Positions 42,664 to 51,429 of a DNA stretch of 61,604 nucleotides are shown here, piece after piece; position 1 is the stretch's first letter, and the number at the start of each line of letters is the position of its first letter. Location of the stretch: assembly GCA_029551285.1 (NCBI GenBank), contig JAKPFT010000033.1:1-61604 (forward strand). The letters run 5' to 3'. A program made the position numbers and the translations under genes. This DNA comes from a bacterium. Lineage in GTDB: Bacteria > Ratteibacteria > UBA8468 > B48-G9 > DSTR01. Under the pieces are notes generated by a model, which was not told the DNA's origin, made no database searches, and worked only from the letters and a program-made list of their open reading frames with translations.

Positions 42664-44214
42664 GTGAACCAGTCTCTTTCTCTTTACTGGGGAGATTTTC
42701 ACACCCATTTTCAAAACCTGAGAGAAGCCGACAGTCTTCTGGAAGCTGCGGCAGCCAATATAGACTTTGCCGCGGTGCTCTGTTATCCCTTTACCTGGGA
42801 AAGGAAAAACGGGCTTCTGGTGGAAACTACCGGACAGCGGCCGGAGTTTCTTCTCTGGTGGGAGAAGTTGCAGCAGTACTGCCGCCGCCATCACCAGCCA
42901 GGCAAATTTGTCACCTTCCCCGGCTACGAATGGCACGGTAACCGCACCAGGTATGGCGACCACAATGTCATCTACTTCCAGGAAGGCTATCCCTTAGACG
43001 ATACCTGGAGCCTACCAGACCTTTACCGGAGGATGAAGTGCCGAAAAGCCTTTGTAATTCCCCACCACACCGGATATTTTCCTGATTACCGGGGTAAGGA
43101 CTGGCGTTATTTTGACCCGGAGCTTTCGCCGGTGATGGAAGTTTTCTCCCTCCACGGTAGTTCAGAAGGCATTCTTACCCCACAAGGGCTGGAACGCAAC
43201 TTAAACCTGGGACCACTGACCAGCGGCGGCACCCTTCAGGATGGCCTCAACCAGGGGCTCATCGTCGGGGTCATTGGCTCCAACGATAGCCCGGGGCTGC
43301 CTGGCCGCTGGGGGCTGGGCCGGGCTGGCGTCTGGGCTGAAGAACTGACCAGGCCGTCTCTGTGGGAGGCTATTTCCCGGAGAAGAACCGTGGCCGTCAC
43401 CGGGGACAGGATTAACCTGGCGGCTACCTGTGAAGGCCAGTTTATGGGTTCAGTCTTTCCAGCAGGGAAAAGGGTGGACGTGGAAGTCTGCGTTGTGGCT
43501 TCTGATTCTCTTGACCGGGTGGAACTGATTCATAACGGCTCCGTGGTGGAAACACTTGCTCTTTCCGGACCAAACTTTTCCCCTGCTGGTAGTAAAAAGA
43601 AAAAACGCTACAAGGTAAGACTGGAGATGGGCTGGGGGCCGGCTAATGCCTGGGGCTTTTCTTTTCCGCCAGGCAGTTTCTGGCGCTGGCAGGGCCAGTT
43701 GCGCGTGGAACGCGGCCGACTGGTAGGTGTGGAAAAGTGCCTTACCCTGCCTGGCCAGGAGGTGAAAGGACTCACCAGCCAGAAGGTCAGCTGGGTTTTC
43801 CGGACAAGAGTCAGAACTGATGCCGGGGTGGCCGGAACAAGGGAAGGTCTCATCTTTGAGATAGAAGGGACAGAGAAGAGCACTCTTTATTTTTCTATGG
43901 AAGGCTGGCGCGGCCAGTATACCCTGAAGGAACTGGTGGGCCGCTCGTATCTGGTGCCGCTTCTCCGGGAGTCCGGGCAGCGTCTGAGAGAAGTCTTCCC
44001 TCTGGACAAGAAAAACCTGGCCAGGGCTGATGTCTGCTTTTTCAACGCCAGAAAGATTTTGATTCATCGGGCCTGTCCCCAGGAAGAGTACCAGCTCAGC
44101 CATACCTTCCGCCAGGTGAAACTGAAAAAAGGCCACAACTACCTTTATCTCCGGGTGAGCCAGAGGAATGGCCAGTTAGCCTGGTCGTCGCCGTTGTGGC
44201 CGCAGTCTCGTTAG
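42664..44214 (+). CDS. PHP/DUF3604-like metal-dependent hydrolase
   Basis: 516 residues starting at GTG. The PHP-type metal motifs are visible: YWGDFHTHFQN, FPGYEWHGN, DHNVIYF, VIPHHTGY and VIGSNDSPG, the last being typical of DUF3604, where SxD is followed by a Gly-rich loop. A C-terminal beta-rich region of 250 residues follows. No signal peptide, so it is cytoplasmic. PHP domains hydrolyse phosphoesters, but DUF3604 proteins have no firmly assigned substrate. It is 34 nt after the FAD protein and 6 nt before the next gene. Confidence 0.75.
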   Translation: MNQSLSLYWGDFHTHFQNLREADSLLEAAAANIDFAAVLCYPFTWERKNGLLVETTGQRPEFLLWWEKLQQYCRRHHQPGKFVTFPGYEWHGNRTRYGDHNVIYFQEGYPLDDTWSLPDLYRRMKCRKAFVIPHHTGYFPDYRGKDWRYFDPELSPVMEVFSLHGSSEGILTPQGLERNLNLGPLTSGGTLQDGLNQGLIVGVIGSNDSPGLPGRWGLGRAGVWAEELTRPSLWEAISRRRTVAVTGDRINLAATCEGQFMGSVFPAGKRVDVEVCVVASDSLDRVELIHNGSVVETLALSGPNFSPAGSKKKKRYKVRLEMGWGPANAWGFSFPPGSFWRWQGQLRVERGRLVGVEKCLTLPGQEVKGLTSQKVSWVFRTRVRTDAGVAGTREGLIFEIEGTEKSTLYFSMEGWRGQYTLKELVGRSYLVPLLRESGQRLREVFPLDKKNLARADVCFFNARKILIHRACPQEEYQLSHTFRQVKLKKGHNYLYLRVSQRNGQLAWSSPLWPQSR

Positions 44215-44220
44215 CGAAAG

Positions 44221-47200
44221 ATGAGAGCACTGAAAGTTGTGATTCTTGGTCTTGCCCTGGTCAGTCTTTCTTCCCAGGCATCGGGTGCGGTACGCTGGCT
44301 GATAGAGGCTGAAGAATTTGATGGCCTGGTAAGATACCCCAGATGGGCCAGTGAAGAACCAGGCTGGTACGCTCTGGAATGCAGCAGCTATGTCCGGGAC
44401 GCCAGCCGGCAGTTTCTGGCCTGCTGCCATGACCACGGAAAGGAACCAGTCATGGGCAAGAAACTACCTCAGCCTCTGCCGGCCGGTCTTTACACGGTTG
44501 GTCTGAAGGTCTACCGCGGACGCTGGAGACCCGGGCCCAACGCGGTGGAGGTAACCTTAGGCCGGGAAAAACAGCTTTACCAGTGGCAGGAAGAACAGGG
44601 CTGGATTTTTCGCCGTTTCCTGTTAGGGGAACCTGCCCGTGAAATAACGATTACCGCCAGGAAATTCGGCCAGGCAGGACTGGGGTTGCTGACTGAGTCC
44701 CGGGAACGGGTAATTCTGATTGATGCTGTTTCCATTGCTTCTGGAGAGGAAGAGTTTAAGCCGGAGCATGAATCTTTGTTCCAGCGCCTGGCGCGCTGGC
44801 TTCTATCTTCTGCCTGGGCAGAAGAACTGCCTCAGGGCAACCTGATGGCTAATTCCAGTTTTGAATTGGGGCTGAATGATGCCTGGGCCTGCGAGTGTGC
44901 CGGGTTAAACACCTATGTTCTTTCCCAGAAAAATATCACCAGCAAGCAGGCTGCTCACGGCCAGAAAGCGCTTTTTCTCCCTGCTGGCGCCAGGCCTTTT
45001 TCCAGACCTATCCAGTTAGCCCACGATGGAGTGGTGACTCTCTCCGCCTTTGTCAGAACCACCAATCCCGGGCAAATTACCCTGGCCTTAAAGCAGGAAG
45101 GGGAGAAGAAACCGACGGTTATCTTCCAGAAAAGTTTCCCGGTGCAGGATAAGTGGGAAAGAGTCAGTGTCAGCGGCCAGGTGAAGAAGGGCTACTACTT
45201 CATCAGCCTTTCTCCGGAAAAAGACGCTGATTTTTTCCTTGACGGCCTGCAACTGGAATACGGCAGTTTAACGAGCTACAGGCCACGCCACAGCCTGGAA
45301 GCAGCCATCATCTGCCCTGGCTACGGCAACATCCTTTACGAGAAAAAGCCTGTTCTTACCTTCAGCTGGTTTAATGCGAGCCAGCAGGAAACTTCAGCGG
45401 TGTTAAACTACGAAGTCAGAGATATTTTTGACCAGACGGTGCTGAAAGATGCTGTTGCCTTTTCTGCCGCTGGCTCCGGAGGAGAAAAACCGATAGTGTT
45501 ACCTCTGGACCGGTATGGTATCTTCAGCCTCACCTACGGCCTGGCTGGAAGAAGTTTCCCGGAAGGAGAAACGCTGGTGGTGATACTGCCGCAGCCACAA
45601 CCTGGCCAGCACCGGCACAACCTTGGCGCCAACATGGACTGCACGGAGCCGGTCATGAAGGTTATGGCCAGAGCAGGGTTTTCCTGGCAACTTTACTGCA
45701 AACTGCACTTCGTTTACGCCGGCAACAGCCAGCCAGAACCAGGCAAGTTTGTCTGGCGGGATGACCTGATTGAAATTCCTTACAGGAACAACTTTAAAAT
45801 CATGGCCTGTTTCTTTCCTGGAAGCATCAAGGAGTGGATGAATGACCCGGACAATCCGGCCGGGCTGAAACGTCGCTTTACCCGGGGAACAGGGCGGGGT
45901 GGCCGGATAGATAGGCCGTTTTTCCCCAGACTTGACCTCTGGCAGGAACATGTTTACCAGGTGGTGAGCCATTACAAGAACTGGGTGAAGTACTGGTGTA
46001 TTGAGGACGAGGTGGAAGGGCTCTGGCATCCGCAAGATTACGCGGGGCTGGTGCTGGCGACCGTAGCCGCGGCGAAGAAAGCAGACCCTGACTGCAAGGT
46101 GGGTATTTCCGCCACGCCTGAGTACACCCAGCACCTGCTGGAATATGTCACGGCCAGCCAGATTGATTTCTTTGGCGGAAGTTCCTGGGCCAGCGGAGGG
46201 CTGGCTGCCAGCAAGATTGCCCATCTCTGTCGCCGTTACGGAAAAGACTGGTACATCATCGGCGTTGGTCGGGATGGCCAGCCGCACTTCTGGCACACGT
46301 TGCCTGGCTTTGACAGAAATGAAGCCAGAATGAGCGCCATCAGAACCGCGCAGGAGATGATCAACATGCTGTTGCTTCAGGACGCTAAGGTCATCGGTCA
46401 TTATACTGGCCGGCTGACCAATTTTGGCCAGCACCAGACCTATGATTTTCCCCTCCTGGACTTTTCCGGCACCCCCTTAGTCCATGGCACAGTCTATTCG
46501 GTGGTCGGCCAGAAGTTACAAGACGCTGTCCCGGCCGGAAGCGTTTCCATAGAAGGGGTTGACCGGGAAGTCATTCTTTTTCGGGATGCCGGCCGGCTCC
46601 ACGGGGTCTTCTGGCTGGACTGGACCGAAAAAGCCCGGGAGGTGACGCTACCAGAAGGTGCCGGCCACATCAGTGTGGTTGATTTTCTCTTCACGCTAGT
46701 TCCGGTAAGGGAAGAGCAGGCAGCGCTGAGGTTCAGTCTGACGCCTGGCGTACCGGTATTTTTTCTCAACCAGGACCTGTCTGAAGAAAAATTTCAAGCG
46801 ATTATTTCCAGCCTGAAAAGTCAGTTGCCACCCCCGGCGGTGAGAGCCACTGCAGTTTTCCTGCCTGAAGAAAACGGTCTGGGTCTTTACCTTGCCTGCC
46901 ACAACAGCTGCCGGCAGCCGGTAAGCGGAGTCAAACTTTTCGTCGGAGGCCCTTACCGGAGAAAAATCTGGTTGCTGGAAAGTCAGGAAGCGACGGTAGA
47001 AAAGGTAGAACCAGGCCAGACCGTTACCCGAAAAGTTTCTCTTTACCCTGACCTCTACCAGCCCAGGTTTCCCATTGAACTGGTGGACATCTGGACCTAT
47101 GCGGGAGATAACCTTTTTCAGGAAGGTTTGTGGCTTTTACCAGCGGTTCCTGCCAGCCAGTTAGCCAGACCTTTTGTGGCTGATGGCCGGTTAGATGAGT

Positions 47201-47817
47201 GGGCTGGTGTTTCCCCTGGCCGTATCTATGCCCTCTGTCCTGACTGGGCCAGGCTCAGCGCCCGGGGTGGCAAGCAGATTATTTCCGGAGGAGAGTATCT
47301 TTCCCACCCGGAAAGCGGGGACACGGAAACAGCCTGCTGGCTGGCCTGGGACCAGAAATACTTATATGTGGCGGTGGAAAGTAAGGACGACCAGCTGGAG
47401 TCAGGTGATGGCGTCAGGTTAGTCTTTGACCTAAATAAGGCCAGCGACCCGTTTGACCTGAAGCAGGAAAAAAAGGCTATTGTGGAAGTTTTTCTCCCTT
47501 CTTCCGGAGAATGGAAAGAGGCCTGGCTGGTGACAGACAGTGGAAAGAAAAAGGTGGCGCTTGCCGGTAAGGTTACGCCGCCGAAAAAGATTGAAGGACT
47601 TTCAGGAAGACACGGCGGTTATGTGGTAGAGATGGCCCTGGACTGGTCAGACTTGGGTTTTGAGCCGGGTGTGTGGCAGACTTTTGGCTTTGACTTTTTC
47701 CAGATAGATGTTGACCGGGAGGAAGAAAAGGTGACAAGAAGCGTTCTACACTGGGCGGCTGGCCGAAAAGATGGCGGCCAGGCAGTTCTGGTGCCTAATA
47801 AGGATAAAGCGGAATAA
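44221..47817 (+). CDS. Large secreted TIM-barrel protein with CBM-like modules and altered catalytic site
   Basis: 1198 residues: signal peptide (VVILGLALVSLSSQASG), an N-terminal beta domain, and a CBM4/9-like domain (NLMANSSFELGLNDAW, near 205). An Ig-like segment, a GH-A-type barrel (from about 465) and a C-terminal CBM9-like module (VADGRLDEWAG near 983, with YLYVAVESKDDQLESGDGV) follow. At the position where its relatives have WNEP, this protein has CIEDE (Glu597), and the relatives' nucleophile segment (WNTE) is replaced by IIGVGRDGQ, so a normal retaining mechanism is unlikely. It could bind glycans, act by a different mechanism or be inactive. Confidence 0.7.
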   Translation: MRALKVVILGLALVSLSSQASGAVRWLIEAEEFDGLVRYPRWASEEPGWYALECSSYVRDASRQFLACCHDHGKEPVMGKKLPQPLPAGLYTVGLKVYRGRWRPGPNAVEVTLGREKQLYQWQEEQGWIFRRFLLGEPAREITITARKFGQAGLGLLTESRERVILIDAVSIASGEEEFKPEHESLFQRLARWLLSSAWAEELPQGNLMANSSFELGLNDAWACECAGLNTYVLSQKNITSKQAAHGQKALFLPAGARPFSRPIQLAHDGVVTLSAFVRTTNPGQITLALKQEGEKKPTVIFQKSFPVQDKWERVSVSGQVKKGYYFISLSPEKDADFFLDGLQLEYGSLTSYRPRHSLEAAIICPGYGNILYEKKPVLTFSWFNASQQETSAVLNYEVRDIFDQTVLKDAVAFSAAGSGGEKPIVLPLDRYGIFSLTYGLAGRSFPEGETLVVILPQPQPGQHRHNLGANMDCTEPVMKVMARAGFSWQLYCKLHFVYAGNSQPEPGKFVWRDDLIEIPYRNNFKIMACFFPGSIKEWMNDPDNPAGLKRRFTRGTGRGGRIDRPFFPRLDLWQEHVYQVVSHYKNWVKYWCIEDEVEGLWHPQDYAGLVLATVAAAKKADPDCKVGISATPEYTQHLLEYVTASQIDFFGGSSWASGGLAASKIAHLCRRYGKDWYIIGVGRDGQPHFWHTLPGFDRNEARMSAIRTAQEMINMLLLQDAKVIGHYTGRLTNFGQHQTYDFPLLDFSGTPLVHGTVYSVVGQKLQDAVPAGSVSIEGVDREVILFRDAGRLHGVFWLDWTEKAREVTLPEGAGHISVVDFLFTLVPVREEQAALRFSLTPGVPVFFLNQDLSEEKFQAIISSLKSQLPPPAVRATAVFLPEENGLGLYLACHNSCRQPVSGVKLFVGGPYRRKIWLLESQEATVEKVEPGQTVTRKVSLYPDLYQPRFPIELVDIWTYAGDNLFQEGLWLLPAVPASQLARPFVADGRLDEWAGVSPGRIYALCPDWARLSARGGKQIISGGEYLSHPESGDTETACWLAWDQKYLYVAVESKDDQLESGDGVRLVFDLNKASDPFDLKQEKKAIVEVFLPSSGEWKEAWLVTDSGKKKVALAGKVTPPKKIEGLSGRHGGYVVEMALDWSDLGFEPGVWQTFGFDFFQIDVDREEEKVTRSVLHWAAGRKDGGQAVLVPNKDKAE

Positions 47818-47827
47818 GGAGGTGGCC

Positions 47828-50410
47828 GTGAAAAGATTTCTTCTGGGAGCCTGGGTCGCTATTTTCTTCTGCCTGGCCCAGGGGCAGGAAAAATTTACCT
47901 TTAGCAGGCTGTGGAAGGGACAGGAGATGTGGGCTTTCGGCGGCGGCCGGTTTGCCGGAAGCAGTAAGCCTGAAGACTGGCGTGGCATGGCCGGCGCCAG
48001 TCTTGGTTTTCAGTATGACGGGAAAGGTCCCCTGCCTGAACCCGCGGTTCTGGTCATTCCCATCGGCCAGAAACTGCCCTTAGGCCATTACCGGCTCTTT
48101 GTGAAAAACTTTTATCGGGGCAAGATGGAAGCAACCCTTGGCGACATCACCAGACCGGTGCCGATTGTCCGGTACGACTGGTCGCCGGCCGTTGTTTTTG
48201 AGATTAACCAGCCAGCTGACCGAATCATCCTGCGTTACTTTCCCACAGAGATTGTTCCGGATACCGGTGTGAAACAGCAACAGTATTACATCGTCCAGGG
48301 GGTTTTTCTCACCACAGAACCAGACCGGGTGCCTGTGAAAGGCGGGGAAATTGTCACCCTGCTGCCAGAGGAGCCGCCAGCCATCACGGCCGGCAATCTT
48401 CTGGAAAACAGCAGTTTTGAGGCCGGCCTTTGCGGCTGGGGAAAACGTTACGGTACCAGCGGAGTGCTGGATCAGGAAAACCTTGCTCAGAACGCGGCTG
48501 AAGGCAGATATTGCCTGAAATTGCCGGTGAGCCTCAGGTCAGGAATAGAAAGCAAGATGTACCGGTTGGCGCCTGGCCAGACTTACACTCTTTCCTTCTC
48601 GGCCAGAGCCGACCAGCCATGCTCGGTGACAGCCTCTCTCTACGGGATGAGCGATGACCTGAAAAACTATGCCCCGGCCGGGCTGAGCAAGTCTTTTTCC
48701 CTGAGCCGGGAGTGGAGCCGGTATTCTGTCACCGGAACCCTGACGGGCCGGCCCGGTTACCTTTACACCGTCGTTTTTGATACCAGCAACCAGTCACCAG
48801 GCACACTCTGGCTTGATGCTGTCTGCCTGAAAACTGGAACGGACCCGGGATATCAGCCGAAGGAAGATATTAGCCTGGGCTGGTTGCCGGTGGAGCCAGG
48901 TAACATCTACTATGAAAACACGCCGGCCGTGGCGCGAGTGCTCATCTTCAAACAGAGCGGTGCCGGTCAGGTGAAGTTTTCCTTCCAGGTAACAGATTTC
49001 TGGAGCAGGTTGGTGGACCGGGGAGAAAAGCAACTGGTTCTTGTCTCCAACCATCAGGAATACCTTCTTCCCCTGAAAACAGACAGGAGAGGCATTTTCC
49101 GGCTGCTTCTTTCACAGGGAGAGACAAAAACAGAAATGATTTACTCGGTCCTGCCGGCCAACCAGCATCTTGACCAGTTTTTCCCGGAAGGGACCTTAGG
49201 TGTGGATACCATTTTTGACCCTAAGACCCTGACGATTCTGAAACGGGCTAATTTTAACTGGTTGATTACCAAAAGCCTGGGTCGCTGGTACTGCCTGGAA
49301 CCGGAAAGGGGCCACTACGTCTTTGATGAAGAAAGTCTGAAAAAAGCCAGGCAGGCCAACTTCTCTGTCTTGCTCCAGTTTCTCAACCCTGACTGGGGCG
49401 CCCAAAAGTGGCTCCAGCCTTTCTGGAAGCCAGCCGGCGGCCGTCCCTGGACAGAAAAAGCCAATTTTCTCTCAGCCTGGTCAGAGTTCGTTGGCCAGAC
49501 GGTGAGCCATTACCGGCTGTGGGTCAAACACTGGGAAATCTGGAATGAACCAAACTGCACCTTTACCGGTGAGGAATACGGTGAGCTGTTGAAGGCGGCA
49601 GCAGCAGCCATCAGGAAGGCTGACCCGCAGGCCAAAATTGTCGGCTTTTCAGGCGGAGGCTACGAACCAGGTTTCTATGAATCCGCCCTGCAGGTGGCCG
49701 GTCTGGATTCTTTTGACATTGCCTCGGTACATTTCTACGGCGGGGAAGCCGCGACACACCAGGCCTTTGCCCGGTTCCTGAAAAAAATTAACAAGCCTGG
49801 CTGGAACACCGAAACCGGCTCCACCTGCCCCACCTTTTTCACCACCCTGCCGGTCTTTGAAGCCTTCCGCGAGAAGAACTACTGGGAGCATCTCCAGCAG
49901 TCCTTGCGGGATGACTGTATTTCCGATGTGAAAAATTACCTGAGTTGCCTGGCCAATGCCGGGCTGGAAAAGTACTTTTACTACTTTGCCAGATTTACCA
50001 ACTGCGGACCAAGTCAGCCCACCCGCTGGGCCGGTGGCGGCAAGGAACTGGTGGAGTACGATGGCAGTCTTCGGGCAAACGCTGTCTGTCTTTCCGTGGC
50101 CAGCCATTTTTTTGACGGCGCCAGATACATCGGTCCGGTCGTCCTCGGGGAAAGACTGGAGGCCCACCTTTTTGAGAAAAATGGCACAAGCCTCGGTTTT
50201 GTCTGGGCCAGGGCTGGAGAAGATTTTACCCTGGTGGCGCCGCCAGAACCATCCTGGAGGTTTTACGACCTGATGGGCAATACAACTGGAAAGCCAGAAA
50301 TATGGTTAGGCGGAAATGTGGTTTACTTCTCTGTGGGAAAAACCGGACAGGCTGCCAGAGAGGTGGCGGGGAGGGTGCAGTGGAAGAAAGAGACGGGAAA
50401 GGGAACCTGA
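47828..50410 (+). CDS. Secreted GH-A clan glycoside hydrolase with CBM-like domain
   Basis: 860 residues with signal peptide (VKRFLLGAWVAIFFCLAQG). A beta domain, a CBM4/9-like domain (ENSSFEAGLCGWG, near 195), an Ig-like segment and a barrel from about 450 follow. The acid/base is Glu574 in HWEIWNEPN and the likely nucleophile Glu662 in WNTETG, 88 residues later, as in GH39- or GH5-type enzymes. AAGGAGG directly before GTG 47828 sets the start, 10 nt after the preceding gene; an ORF start at 47771 would overlap it. The family number and substrate cannot be fixed by eye. Confidence 0.78.
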   Translation: MKRFLLGAWVAIFFCLAQGQEKFTFSRLWKGQEMWAFGGGRFAGSSKPEDWRGMAGASLGFQYDGKGPLPEPAVLVIPIGQKLPLGHYRLFVKNFYRGKMEATLGDITRPVPIVRYDWSPAVVFEINQPADRIILRYFPTEIVPDTGVKQQQYYIVQGVFLTTEPDRVPVKGGEIVTLLPEEPPAITAGNLLENSSFEAGLCGWGKRYGTSGVLDQENLAQNAAEGRYCLKLPVSLRSGIESKMYRLAPGQTYTLSFSARADQPCSVTASLYGMSDDLKNYAPAGLSKSFSLSREWSRYSVTGTLTGRPGYLYTVVFDTSNQSPGTLWLDAVCLKTGTDPGYQPKEDISLGWLPVEPGNIYYENTPAVARVLIFKQSGAGQVKFSFQVTDFWSRLVDRGEKQLVLVSNHQEYLLPLKTDRRGIFRLLLSQGETKTEMIYSVLPANQHLDQFFPEGTLGVDTIFDPKTLTILKRANFNWLITKSLGRWYCLEPERGHYVFDEESLKKARQANFSVLLQFLNPDWGAQKWLQPFWKPAGGRPWTEKANFLSAWSEFVGQTVSHYRLWVKHWEIWNEPNCTFTGEEYGELLKAAAAAIRKADPQAKIVGFSGGGYEPGFYESALQVAGLDSFDIASVHFYGGEAATHQAFARFLKKINKPGWNTETGSTCPTFFTTLPVFEAFREKNYWEHLQQSLRDDCISDVKNYLSCLANAGLEKYFYYFARFTNCGPSQPTRWAGGGKELVEYDGSLRANAVCLSVASHFFDGARYIGPVVLGERLEAHLFEKNGTSLGFVWARAGEDFTLVAPPEPSWRFYDLMGNTTGKPEIWLGGNVVYFSVGKTGQAAREVAGRVQWKKETGKGT

Positions 50411-50474
50411 CGGCCTCACTTAAGCGCTCCGGCCCAAACAGGGACTACGCCGAAATCGTTGCTGGTGCGAACTC

Positions 50475-50568
50475 GCTCGCCATCTGGCGAGCTCATACAC
50501 CGCCGAGTAAGGAAAACTGTCCCGGTCTGGATTAAAGGAAAAAGGCTTGCCGGGACACTTACGGAGCG
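50475..50568 (+). other. Structured intergenic element before the M55 peptidase gene
   Basis: The 211-bp gap after the preceding gene contains a perfect hairpin GCTCGCC-ATCT-GGCGAGC (50475-50492). Next comes a longer structure: GTAAG (50507-50511) pairs with CTTAC (50558-50562), TGTCCCGG (50518-50525) with CCGGGACA (50550-50557), and the outer CGC (50501-50503) with GCG (50566-50568). The hairpins have no U-run, so they are not ordinary terminators. They could be a leader RNA element or processing sites of the long transcript. No gene fits in the gap. Confidence 0.45.
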
Positions 50569-50621
50569 CGGATGCATTTGCCTTTTTAGATTTAGCCGCA
50601 AGCGCGGCAAGGAGGAAAAGG

Positions 50622-51416
50622 ATGAGATTTTTTATTCTGACTGACTTAGAAGGGACGGCCGGCGTTACCCGCTGGTACCAGACAGGCCCTGGTGAAAATA
50701 AGGAAGCCTACGAGAAAGCCTGTCACTGGCTGACCGCTGAGGTCAACGCGGCGGTGGAAGGGATTTTAGAGGTTGACGCGGCTGCGGAAGTGGTTGTCTG
50801 GGACGGCCACGGTGCCGGCGGCCTTCTTCTGGAAGAACTCCATCCTCAGGCAAAACTGATACCGCGGGGCTTTATCCGTTCCCCCTATACGCTGGATGAA
50901 GGCTACCAGGCGATGCTCATGGTTGCCCAGCACGCCCGGGCTGGCACGCCAGGCGCGACATTGGCCCATACTTACTCTTCCCGCAGCGTCTACCGTTACT
51001 GGCTCAACGGTCAGGAAGTGGGCGAGATTGGACTGAGGGCTTATGTCGCTGGCTCATTGGGAGTACCGGTGATTTTTGTCAGTGGCGACCAGGCAGCCTG
51101 TCAGGAAGCCAGCGACCTGATTTCAGGAGTGGAGACGGTGGTGGTGAAAAGGGGCCTGCATCAGGAACTGGCGATTACCTTAACGCCGCAGAAGGCCTGT
51201 GAACTCATCCGGCAGGGAGCGGCCCGCGCGGTTAGGGGAAGGGAAAAGGTCAAACCTGTTTTTCCTCCACCGCCGTATGTTTTCCGGGCGCAATTTTTAA
51301 GTACAACCATCGTGGAAGAATTCTGTGCACTCCATCGGGAACTGACCCGGGTGGATGCCTATACCGTGGAAGCAAGGGGTGAAGACCTTGTGGAAACCAC
51401 CAGAGCCTTTGCCTGA
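50622..51416 (+). CDS. M55 family D-aminopeptidase-like metallopeptidase
   Basis: 264 residues of the DppA (M55) family: the opening RFFILTDLEGTAGV carries the Asp and Glu ligands, VVWDGHGAGG the next metal ligands, and AHTYSSRSVYRYWLNG with GEIGLRAYVAGSLGVPV are typical later blocks. DppA-type enzymes release N-terminal D-amino acids from peptides; here it may act on cell-wall-like glycopeptides handled by the array. Cytoplasmic, no signal peptide. GGAGG before ATG 50622 is strong. Confidence 0.87.
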   Translation: MRFFILTDLEGTAGVTRWYQTGPGENKEAYEKACHWLTAEVNAAVEGILEVDAAAEVVVWDGHGAGGLLLEELHPQAKLIPRGFIRSPYTLDEGYQAMLMVAQHARAGTPGATLAHTYSSRSVYRYWLNGQEVGEIGLRAYVAGSLGVPVIFVSGDQAACQEASDLISGVETVVVKRGLHQELAITLTPQKACELIRQGAARAVRGREKVKPVFPPPPYVFRAQFLSTTIVEEFCALHRELTRVDAYTVEARGEDLVETTRAFA

Positions 51417-51429
51417 ACAGGGGATTCGC

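Noticed and set aside
45499-46434. 311-codon minus-strand open frame
   Set aside because: Antisense shadow of the 44221 secreted protein; the codon pattern belongs to the plus strand.
50475-50492. Hairpin as a rho-independent terminator
   Set aside because: No U-run follows the stem.
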